Assembly (NCBI GenBank): GCA_910584245.1 | Contig: CAJTZF010000030.1 | Location: forward strand, 1-31,277 | Reading direction: 5' to 3' | DNA length: 31,277 nt | Source of the DNA: an uncultured Eubacterium sp. | Lineage (GTDB): Bacteria > Bacillota > Clostridia > Lachnospirales > Lachnospiraceae | Part shown: positions 16,308-23,058 of the stretch, in pieces | Layout: each line of letters begins with the position of its first letter | Numbering within the stretch: position 1 is the stretch's first letter | Notes under the pieces: model-generated | The model's input: the letters and a program-made list of their open reading frames with translations, nothing else | What the model was told of the DNA's origin: nothing | Databases searched by the model: none | Made by a program: the position numbers and the translations under genes

Positions 16308-18232
16308 CACGATTCCTCCGACGTTTTCTCCCCGTCCTGTTCCTCTTCTTCCTTACTCTTCGTCTTTTTCACTGTAATTCCGGTTTCTTCCTCAAATATT
16401 GTGACAAACTCCTTGCCAGTAATCGTCTCCTTTTCCACAAGGTGGGCCGCCAGCTTATGAAGGACGTCCTGATGGCCGTCAATCAGCTTGTAGGCCCTGT
16501 CATAACACTCTTTCAAAAGTCTCATGACCTCCTGGTCCACTTCACTCTCCGTCACATCTGCGCAATTCATAACCGTCCTGCCGTCCAGATATTGATTCTG
16601 AACCGACTCCAGGCCAATCATGCCAAACTTCTCACTCATGCCGTACTGGGTAATCATCGCCCTTGCAATTGACGTGGCCCGCTCAATATCATTGGACGCC
16701 CCGGTCGTAATATCGTCAAATATAATTTCCTCCGCCGCACGACCTCCTAAAAATGTGACGATTTCGGAGAGCAGCTCTTCTTTTTTCCGCAAATATTTCT
16801 CTTCCTCGGGAACCTGCATAACATATCCAAGCGCCCCCATCGTTCTCGGCACAATCGTGATTTTCTGTACCGGCTCCGCATGTTTTAAAAGCGTTGTGAC
16901 AAGCGCGTGTCCCACTTCGTGGTACGCCACGATTTTCTTCTCCTCCTTGCCAAGTATCCGGTCCTTTTTCTCTTTTCCCGCAAATACAACCTCCACAGCC
17001 TCAAACAAATCTTTCTGCCCTACCGCCATCCTGCCGTCCTTAACCGCCATAATCGCAGCTTCATTCACCATGTTTGCCAGATCCGCCCCCACAGCCCCCG
17101 AAGTCGCCAGCGCAATTTCATGTAAATCAACCGTATCATCCATGTTCACGCCATTCGAGTGCACCCGCAGCACATCAACGCGCCCTTTCAAATCCGGCTT
17201 TTCCACGATGATCCTCCGATCAAACCGTCCCGGGCGGAGCAACGCCTTGTCAAGCACTTCCGGACGGTTTGTCGCGCCAAGTATGACAATTCCCTTGGAA
17301 GAATCGAATCCATCCATTTCTGACAGAAGCTGGTTGAGCGTCTGCTCCCGCTCATCATTGCCGCCGTAATGCGAATCCCTGCTCTTTCCGATGGCATCAA
17401 TCTCATCAATAAATATAATACACGGCGCCATTGACTGCGCCTGTTTAAACAAATCCCTCACACGGGAGGCGCCGACGCCGACAAACATTTCCACAAAATC
17501 TGACCCGGACAGGGAAAAAAATGGAACATGGGCCTCTCCCGCAAGAGCCTTGGCGAGAAGCGTCTTTCCCGTTCCCGGCGGTCCGACCAAAAGCGCCCCT
17601 TTCGGAAGCCTGGCCCCGATTTCGCGGTATTTGTTCGGGTTTTTCAAAAAATCCACAAGCTCCGTCAGCGATTCCTTCGCCTCCTCTTCGCCTGCCACAT
17701 CCCGGAAGGTCACACCCGTCTCCTTCTCCACATACATCTTCGCCGTAGATTTCCCCACGCCCATAATACCGCCGCCGCTGCTTTTCGTCATCATGCGCAT
17801 GAGCAGCCAGAGCACGACCCACATCCCGACAAATGGCAGGATGTACGCCAGGAAAAAATCCAGAATTCCGGAGCTCTTGTTATCAATTTCTGCGGAAAAT
17901 TCCACATTGTATTTATTCAGCATATCCTGAACAAGCGCTGTGTCGTTGACATATCCGGTATAATAGGTGACTTTTATCATCGCCACCCGTTCCCCTTCCT
18001 TCGGTTCGATGTTAATGACATTCCGGCCAAATGTCACCTTCTCAACCTTTCCTTCCTTGAGCATGTTAATAAATTTTGTATACGTAATCTCCTTATGTGT
18101 GTTTCTCTGTATCTCTGCATTTAAAAACACGATCAGCCCAAACGCAAAAAATGCGGCAATGACACAAATAATAATATTGGTCTTTGTCTTTTTGGGATCA
18201 CCAGGTAACTTCTTCTTGTTTTTATTTTCCAT
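16307..18232 (-). CDS. ftsH: ATP-dependent zinc metalloprotease FtsH
   Basis: A 641-residue membrane-anchored AAA+ protease that extracts and degrades membrane proteins and unstable regulators. Two N-terminal transmembrane helices (about residues 19-38 and 122-146) flank an extracytoplasmic segment. Then come Walker A GPPGTGKT (217-224), Walker B IIFIDEID (272-279), the second region of homology (RPGRFDRRI), and the zinc site HEVGH (438-442). The open frame extends upstream to 18436, but ATG 18232 gives the normal N-terminus and has AGGAAAGG before it. It heads the ftsH - HAD - uvrC operon behind a good promoter. The acidic, Lys/Glu-rich tail is typical. Confidence 0.97.
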   Translation of the reverse strand: MENKNKKKLPGDPKKTKTNIIICVIAAFFAFGLIVFLNAEIQRNTHKEITYTKFINMLKEGKVEKVTFGRNVINIEPKEGERVAMIKVTYYTGYVNDTALVQDMLNKYNVEFSAEIDNKSSGILDFFLAYILPFVGMWVVLWLLMRMMTKSSGGGIMGVGKSTAKMYVEKETGVTFRDVAGEEEAKESLTELVDFLKNPNKYREIGARLPKGALLVGPPGTGKTLLAKALAGEAHVPFFSLSGSDFVEMFVGVGASRVRDLFKQAQSMAPCIIFIDEIDAIGKSRDSHYGGNDEREQTLNQLLSEMDGFDSSKGIVILGATNRPEVLDKALLRPGRFDRRIIVEKPDLKGRVDVLRVHSNGVNMDDTVDLHEIALATSGAVGADLANMVNEAAIMAVKDGRMAVGQKDLFEAVEVVFAGKEKKDRILGKEEKKIVAYHEVGHALVTTLLKHAEPVQKITIVPRTMGALGYVMQVPEEEKYLRKKEELLSEIVTFLGGRAAEEIIFDDITTGASNDIERATSIARAMITQYGMSEKFGMIGLESVQNQYLDGRTVMNCADVTESEVDQEVMRLLKECYDRAYKLIDGHQDVLHKLAAHLVEKETITGKEFVTIFEEETGITVKKTKSKEEEEQDGEKTSEES

Positions 18233-18269
18233 GAAATGGGTTTCCTTTCCTAGTATTTGCACGTTTAAT

Positions 18270-18298
18270 AGTATAATGGATTCTTCTTTGAAAATCAA
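18270..18298 (-). promoter_or_regulatory. Sigma-A promoter of the ftsH operon
   Basis: Minus strand: -35 TTGATT (18293-18298), 17-bp spacer, -10 TATACT (18270-18275), about 38 bases before the ftsH start codon. It is back-to-back with the pyrG promoter. Confidence 0.75.
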
Positions 18299-18341
18299 TG
18301 CCATAGATGTGAAAGATTCGTGAAAAAATTTTGTATTTCTA

Positions 18342-18370
18342 TTGAAACTGCCCCTCAAAAATAGTATAAT
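18342..18370 (+). promoter_or_regulatory. Sigma-A promoter of pyrG
   Basis: TTGAAA (18342-18347), 17-bp spacer, consensus TATAAT (18365-18370). Transcription would start near 18377. An upstream in-frame ATG of the pyrG frame (18342) lies inside this promoter, which rules it out as the translation start. Confidence 0.85.
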
Positions 18371-18376
18371 CAAGTC

Positions 18377-18521
18377 ATATAAAAAGGGGACGGATCTCGT
18401 TCCCTTTGCAAGTTTGCTGCAGTGCGCTGTCTGCACAAGCTATTTCACGCACATAGTCTATACCAAGGCTGCCGGCTATGCAAAGCTGGGCCACTACAAG
18501 CAGCGCAGAAATGAGGAAAAC
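18377..18521 (+). other. pyrG untranslated leader with 5' hairpin
   Basis: About 145 bases of leader. Near its start AAAGGGGA (18382-18389 region) pairs with TTCCCTTT (18401-18408 region) around a short loop, forming an eight to nine base-pair stem. A second weak pairing TGCAG/CTGCA follows. No T-run is present, so no classical attenuator is visible, and the start region lacks the GGGC run used for CTP-sensing slippage at Bacillus subtilis pyrG. A regulatory role is possible but unproven. Confidence 0.4.
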
Positions 18522-20129
18522 ATGGCTGTAAAATACGTATTTGTAACTGGCGGTGTCGTTTCCGGCCTCGGCAAGGGCATCACTGCCGCTTCGCTGGGAC
18601 GTCTGCTGAAAATGAGAGGTTACCGGGTAACCATGCAGAAATTCGACCCATATATCAACATTGACCCAGGCACGATGAACCCGATTCAGCACGGGGAGGT
18701 GTTTGTTACAGACGACGGCGCCGAAACGGACCTTGACCTGGGACATTACGAACGCTTTATCGATGAAAGCCTGACAAAACAAAGTAATGTAACGACGGGA
18801 AAGGTTTACTGGTCCGTGCTCTCCAAAGAGCGGCGCGGGGACTACGGTGGAGGAACCGTCCAGGTCATTCCCCACATCACAAATGAATTAAAGAGCCGGT
18901 TTTACCGAAATGACGGTTGTGACGAGACGCAAATCGCCATTATCGAAGTCGGCGGAACGGTCGGCGATATCGAGAGCCAGCCATTTCTGGAGGCGATCCG
19001 CCAGTTCCAGCTGGACGTCGGACGCGAAAATGCTATTTTAATTCACGTGACACTTATCCCGTATCTGAGGGCATCGGATGAATTAAAGACAAAACCGACA
19101 CAGAGCAGCGTCAAGGAGCTTCAGGGAATGGGAATCCAGCCGAATATTATCGTATGCCGTACGGAAATCCCGCTGGAAAAATCAATAAAGGACAAAATTT
19201 CACTTTTCTGTAACGTCCCGAGCGACCAGGTTATCCAAAACCTGGATGTCGATACGCTATATGAAGTTCCCCTGGCGATGGAAGAAGAGCACTTGGCTGA
19301 CATCGCCTGCAAATGCCTGAACCTGGAATGCCCGGAGCCAGAGCTCGCAGAGTGGGAAAACATGGTCTATTCCATAAAAAATCTTTCCTGCGAGGTCACC
19401 GTTGCCCTCGTTGGAAAGTATACCGCTCTCCACGACGCCTACATAAGTGTCGTAGAGTCGCTTAAACACGGTGGTTTTGCCCACAACACACAAGTAAATA
19501 TCAAGTGGATCTACTCTGGCGACATAACGGCAGAAAATGTAGACGAACTCCTCGGGGATGTAAGCGGCATACTCGTTCCCGGCGGTTTCGGCGACCGCGG
19601 CATCGACGGAAAAATTCTGGCAATCCAGTATGCTCGTGAACACGACATTCCGTTCCTCGGTCTCTGTCTGGGCATGCAGTTGGCGATCGTAGAATTTGCA
19701 AGAAATGTCATCGGCTGGAGTGATGCCCACAGCGCCGAACTTGACCCGGCTACAACTCATCCGGTCATTCATCTTATGCCGGAGCAGGATGGCATCGAGG
19801 ATATCGGCGGAACTCTTCGTCTCGGCTCCTATCCCTGTGCGCTTGACCAGACGAGTAAGGCATATGAACTTTACGGAGCAGAGACCATTCACGAACGTCA
19901 CCGCCACCGCTACGAGGTAAACAATTATTACCGCGATGACCTGGTTAAGCATGGCCTAAAGCTGTCGGGACTTTCACCGGACGGTAAAATTGTGGAAATG
20001 ATGGAACTTCCAACCCATCCGTGGTTTATCGCTACCCAGGCGCATCCGGAATTCAAAAGCAGGCCAAACCGCCCGCATCCTTTATTTAAAGGATTTGTAG
20101 GAGCAGCGCTCGACAAACAAAATGCATAA
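18522..20129 (+). CDS. pyrG: CTP synthase
   Basis: A 535-residue cytoplasmic enzyme that makes CTP from UTP with ATP and glutamine, the last step of pyrimidine nucleotide synthesis. The synthetase domain starts with YVFVTGGVVSGLGKG (P-loop) and has the DPYINIDPGTMNP and DLDLGHYERF blocks. The glutamine amidotransferase domain carries GLCLGMQ with the nucleophile Cys and the C-terminal His/Glu pair in AQAHPEFKSRP-like sequence. The start at 18522 has GAGG eight bases upstream and gives the usual N-terminus. It has its own promoter, divergent from ftsH, and is followed after 16 bases by an esterase-like gene. Confidence 0.98.
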   Translation: MAVKYVFVTGGVVSGLGKGITAASLGRLLKMRGYRVTMQKFDPYINIDPGTMNPIQHGEVFVTDDGAETDLDLGHYERFIDESLTKQSNVTTGKVYWSVLSKERRGDYGGGTVQVIPHITNELKSRFYRNDGCDETQIAIIEVGGTVGDIESQPFLEAIRQFQLDVGRENAILIHVTLIPYLRASDELKTKPTQSSVKELQGMGIQPNIIVCRTEIPLEKSIKDKISLFCNVPSDQVIQNLDVDTLYEVPLAMEEEHLADIACKCLNLECPEPELAEWENMVYSIKNLSCEVTVALVGKYTALHDAYISVVESLKHGGFAHNTQVNIKWIYSGDITAENVDELLGDVSGILVPGGFGDRGIDGKILAIQYAREHDIPFLGLCLGMQLAIVEFARNVIGWSDAHSAELDPATTHPVIHLMPEQDGIEDIGGTLRLGSYPCALDQTSKAYELYGAETIHERHRHRYEVNNYYRDDLVKHGLKLSGLSPDGKIVEMMELPTHPWFIATQAHPEFKSRPNRPHPLFKGFVGAALDKQNA

Positions 20130-20145
20130 AGGAATGAGGTTAAAT

Positions 20146-21681
20146 ATGAAAAAAATAATGACATTACTTATGGCAAGTATATTTCTATTCGGTATTTCGC
20201 TACTCGGCAGCGGCTGTGCGGAGGCGGCAGAGTTAAACGTCCTCGTGCCGACAGAACGCGCCGTATACCAGAGAAATGAAAAGAACCAGGCAGATATGCT
20301 CGTACGCGTAAAGTATGAAGCAGAAAAAAATGTAACCGCCATTTTATGGGCATCGGACAACAAACAAGTATCGGAAGAGATTACACTGGCTGCCACTGCG
20401 GACGACGCCACCGTTTATGAAGGAACAATCCCAGGCGTACCTGCCGGCGGCTGGTACAAGCTGGACGTCCAGGCAAAGGATACGGCGGACGGACAGGGCG
20501 AGGTTTACGACACCATCGAACAGATTGGGGTCGGAGAGGTCTTTATCACGGGAGGCCAATCTAATTCGTGTAACTTCGGAGGCGCAAAAACAACGGCACA
20601 GGAAGACATGGTCTCTGCCTTTAACCCAAAAACGGATACGTGGCAGCACTGTGAGGACGCACAGCCTTGCATCAGTGGTTTTTCTGATGGAAATGGTTAT
20701 GGGTCCCCGTGGCCGAGCGCAGGCGACGAACTCTACGCGGCATTAGAAGTTCCAATCGGATTTGTTACAACCGGTTTCGGCGGCTCTACTATTGCAGATC
20801 TGCTCGATAAGCACTATGCCCCTATTTTAGATGCCATCGAGTCCCTCCGTCCATACGGTTACCGGGCCTTTTTGCTGCATCAGGGCGAAGGAGATTCCGG
20901 CATCGGTACAAAAAAAGAGGACTATGCTGAGTCCTTGAAAAAACTCATTGACCAGACAAGGGAAGACGCTGGATACGACCTAACCTGGGTTATCGCCAAT
21001 GCTGCTTATACGCCATATACTTCCCTTGCAGCGGAGACTGAAATACTGGATGCCCAAAAAGAGGCTTGCGATGAGCAAACGACTTTCCTCGGGCCACTGA
21101 CCGATGATATGGATAAAGATTCGGGATACCGCTTAAAGAAGGATAATCTCCACTTTAATGAAGAGGGGCTGAAAGAGCACGGCCGCCGTTGGGCAGAGGT
21201 AATCGTACAAAAAATTATTCCGGATTATTCCCAATTGCAGCCAGACCCGCAGCCAACCTCTACGCCTCCGGCGCAGACGACAGAACCAACCGTTCCCCCA
21301 GCTGGAAACTCCCCGACGCCGACGCAGCCATCTGTACCCGTTGTGACAAATTCACCGCTTCCAACTCAGCAAACGGCATCGGTGAAAATCATATCCAACA
21401 AAGGAAAAGTATTTAAAACTGGCATTTTCCAATATAAAATCACTGCGGATAGCAAAGGGAACAAAAAAGTCAAGGTAACGGCTATCAACGGCAAAAATAA
21501 AAAGAGCATTATTATTCCCAAAAAAGTGAAATATAAAGGCTCTTCCTATCAAGTACGTTCGCTGGACAAAAAAGCGCTGAAAAAGCTAAAAAAAGTCAAA
21601 AAAATCAAAGTACCGGCCAGCCTTTACAAAATATGCAAATCCCAATTTAAAGGCAAAAAGGTAGCGATCCAGAAATATTAA
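20146..21681 (+). CDS. Secreted SGNH / sialate O-acetylesterase-like protein with Pro-rich linker and basic C-terminal domain
   Basis: A 511-residue exported protein. The signal sequence ends either at GSGC (an imperfect lipobox) or near AEAA. A beta-rich N-terminal segment precedes an SGNH hydrolase domain: GGQSNS with likely Ser139, the HQGEGDS block (245-251), and DNLHF with likely Asp333/His336 as the catalytic pair. Residues 365-410 form a Pro/Thr-rich linker. The last 90 residues are very Lys-rich and read like the end of the leucine-rich-repeat surface proteins of gut Clostridia, suggesting wall binding. The start at 20146 has GAGG upstream; an ATG at 20122 would overlap pyrG. Deacetylation of host or bacterial glycans is inferred. 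It is probably co-transcribed with pyrG. Confidence 0.75.
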   Translation: MKKIMTLLMASIFLFGISLLGSGCAEAAELNVLVPTERAVYQRNEKNQADMLVRVKYEAEKNVTAILWASDNKQVSEEITLAATADDATVYEGTIPGVPAGGWYKLDVQAKDTADGQGEVYDTIEQIGVGEVFITGGQSNSCNFGGAKTTAQEDMVSAFNPKTDTWQHCEDAQPCISGFSDGNGYGSPWPSAGDELYAALEVPIGFVTTGFGGSTIADLLDKHYAPILDAIESLRPYGYRAFLLHQGEGDSGIGTKKEDYAESLKKLIDQTREDAGYDLTWVIANAAYTPYTSLAAETEILDAQKEACDEQTTFLGPLTDDMDKDSGYRLKKDNLHFNEEGLKEHGRRWAEVIVQKIIPDYSQLQPDPQPTSTPPAQTTEPTVPPAGNSPTPTQPSVPVVTNSPLPTQQTASVKIISNKGKVFKTGIFQYKITADSKGNKKVKVTAINGKNKKSIIIPKKVKYKGSSYQVRSLDKKALKKLKKVKKIKVPASLYKICKSQFKGKKVAIQKY

Positions 21682-21726
21682 TTTCAAAGAAGAGCATACA
21701 ACGTATCCTAAGAAAAAAGAGGAAAT

Positions 21727-21769
21727 AAAAATATGAGCTGATACTTAAGGTTTCGGCTCATATTTTTTT
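21727..21769. terminator. Strong terminator after the esterase-like gene
   Basis: A 15-bp stem (21727-21741 with 21753-21767, one G-U pair) encloses an 11-base loop and merges into a T-run on the plus strand. The A-run on the other side would let it work on the minus strand as well. It ends the pyrG - esterase transcript 46 bases after the stop codon. Confidence 0.9.
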
Positions 21770-21793
21770 CTAAAAACGCGTAGGGTAAAAACA

Positions 21794-22294
21794 ATGGAAA
21801 AATCAAAATTAGCCGTTAGCGTTGAGCATATCCCAGCTCATAAATATTTAGGTGTTTGGGAAGAAAAGGCGGATAATTATGGCGATTTTTGGAAGTATCA
21901 TAATTGTGATGAAGTGTGTGGATTTGTGACAAGCATGGATAAAATAGCTCATCCAATTGTTACAGCACATACAGCAGGTTGGAAGCAAGTAGATGGAAAG
22001 AACGTTTATTTTTATGGAACAGGCGTAGAAAATGATTATGATGGGCCAATCCCGGAAGGATTTGAAATAAGAGAATTTCATGAAAGTGATTATCTGGTAT
22101 TTTCGTATCCAGTATTTGATTTCATGACAGAAAAGGCGGATATTATGGGAGCAGTGGAAGCTTTGGCATGGAATTTTGATCCGACTTCTATGGGATATGA
22201 GTGGAATGAACATAATTGTCAGGATTACCAGAGACATTATCCTGAAAAATTGGGATACCAAGTTCTTAGACCTGTAAAAAAAGTAACAAAATAA
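21794..22294 (+). CDS. Orphan GyrI-like / AraC-type effector-binding domain protein
   Basis: A 166-residue protein that looks like a stand-alone GyrI-like effector-binding domain, the ligand-sensing part found at the C-terminus of AraC- and MerR-type regulators. The opening VEHIPAHKYLGVWEEKADNYGDFW and the later EFHESDYLVFSYPVFD strands fit. No DNA-binding domain is encoded here or just upstream, so it may bind small toxic molecules, inhibit gyrase-like targets, or be the remnant of a regulator. AGGG precedes the ATG. The gene is clearly richer in A and T than pyrG and the esterase gene beside it, which suggests a different origin. No separate promoter was recognised between the upstream terminator and the start. 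Confidence 0.7.
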   Translation: MEKSKLAVSVEHIPAHKYLGVWEEKADNYGDFWKYHNCDEVCGFVTSMDKIAHPIVTAHTAGWKQVDGKNVYFYGTGVENDYDGPIPEGFEIREFHESDYLVFSYPVFDFMTEKADIMGAVEALAWNFDPTSMGYEWNEHNCQDYQRHYPEKLGYQVLRPVKKVTK

Positions 22295-22311
22295 AATATT
22301 TGTTATGAAGG

Positions 22312-22342
22312 AGAGTGTAATATGCACTTTATATTATACTCT
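22312..22342 (+). promoter_or_regulatory. Hairpin that covers a ribosome site and start codon
   Basis: AGAGTGTAATAT (22312-22323) pairs with ATATTATACTCT (22331-22342), with one G-U pair and a seven-base loop. The left arm includes the end of AAGGAG and part of the ATG at 22322. It lies 18 bases after the effector-binding gene. No T-run follows, so it is a poor terminator. Confidence 0.4.
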
Positions 22343-22378
22343 TCTCACAAAATTAAACATTCATCCACAATATACTAA
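22322..22378 (+). CDS. Possible 18-residue peptide or gene remnant
   Basis: AAGGAG (22308-22313) lies eight bases before an ATG that opens 18 codons and a TAA. The predicted peptide begins MHFILYSSHK and matches nothing I know. The start is held in the hairpin at 22312-22342. It may be the 5' end of a gene lost after acquisition, a leader peptide, or chance in AT-rich DNA. Confidence 0.2.
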   Translation: MHFILYSSHKIKHSSTIY

Positions 22379-22401
22379 TTATGATCCGTACCTTTCATAA
22401 A

Positions 22402-22430
22402 ATCCGGTGGTCTGTAAATGACCACCGGAT
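22402..22430 (-). terminator. Terminator of the CotF-like gene
   Basis: A perfect 11-bp stem ATCCGGTGGTC/GACCACCGGAT (22402-22412 with 22420-22430) with a seven-base loop. On the minus strand it is followed by TTTTATG. It lies about 50 bases past the stop codon of the coat-protein gene. Confidence 0.75.
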
Positions 22431-22478
22431 AACGCCCGCAAATATCCCTGTTTTAAATCGCTTTGACATTTCTTCTTT

Positions 22479-22937
22479 TTATGCCATTCCGTTTGCTGTC
22501 TTATATTTATACAACATAAGTGCATGGTTCTGCTCTTCTATCTGAATGTCAGCCAACAATTTTCTAAGAGCCGCATCTGCAAATACAAAAACATCTGTAT
22601 TGTACTCAGAGGAAACAAGCTTTTCTGTTGCGATACAGTCTGTCACCAAAAAATTGTCGGACTTTTTATCCTCGCTGTCCATCGTCGGGCTGTACGTCGC
22701 CTTTGGCTCATAATTCTTGCCATCGCTGTCATTACAGTTGCAAGAAGGCACCTTTCCATCCAGCACCTGCTGAAGTGAGTTATAGTGCTGCTCCTCCTTT
22801 TGCTGAAGGCTTTTAAATAAATCCTTTAATACGGGATCCTTTGCATCGGTACTGTATTTCCCGTACTTTTTAATACATGTCTGTTCCTGTGTCTGTAAGT
22901 CCTTGATCGCTGCTTTTTCTTTTTCCTGTAATACCAT
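22479..22937 (-). CDS. CotF-type spore coat protein
   Basis: A 152-residue protein made of two helical halves, with repeated Gln/Glu-rich helices (LQTQEQTCIKKYG, LFKSLQQKEEQHYNSLQQVL, and near the end LLADIQIEEQNHALMLYKY). This is the ferritin-like helical pattern of the CotF coat family of spore formers. A CNCN segment and a disordered middle separate the halves. GAGGT precedes the ATG at 22937. It has its own terminator. The upstream 120 bases hold no clear sigma-A promoter, which would be expected if a sporulation sigma factor is used, but I could not assign one. Confidence 0.78.
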   Translation of the reverse strand: MVLQEKEKAAIKDLQTQEQTCIKKYGKYSTDAKDPVLKDLFKSLQQKEEQHYNSLQQVLDGKVPSCNCNDSDGKNYEPKATYSPTMDSEDKKSDNFLVTDCIATEKLVSSEYNTDVFVFADAALRKLLADIQIEEQNHALMLYKYKTANGMA

Positions 22938-23058
22938 TGTCTTACCTCGCTTCTTTCCTTCGATTTTTTATCATAGAGAGCCTTCTCTCTCTTTTTGATA
23001 CTGGTAGTGTGTACACATTTCGGAAAAATATTCAAGCTTTTTAACGTCTAAGACTTCC

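Noticed and set aside
16620..17369. 249-codon plus-strand open frame
   Set aside because: Antisense shadow of ftsH, lying opposite the AAA+ and protease motifs.
18233..18436. 68-codon N-terminal extension of FtsH
   Set aside because: It crosses the ftsH and pyrG promoters, and the usual FtsH N-terminus starts at 18232.
18342..18521. 60-codon N-terminal extension of CTP synthase
   Set aside because: The extension starts inside the pyrG promoter; family alignment in memory and the GAGG site both favour 18522.
19257..19952. 231-codon minus-strand open frame
   Set aside because: Antisense to the amidotransferase half of pyrG.
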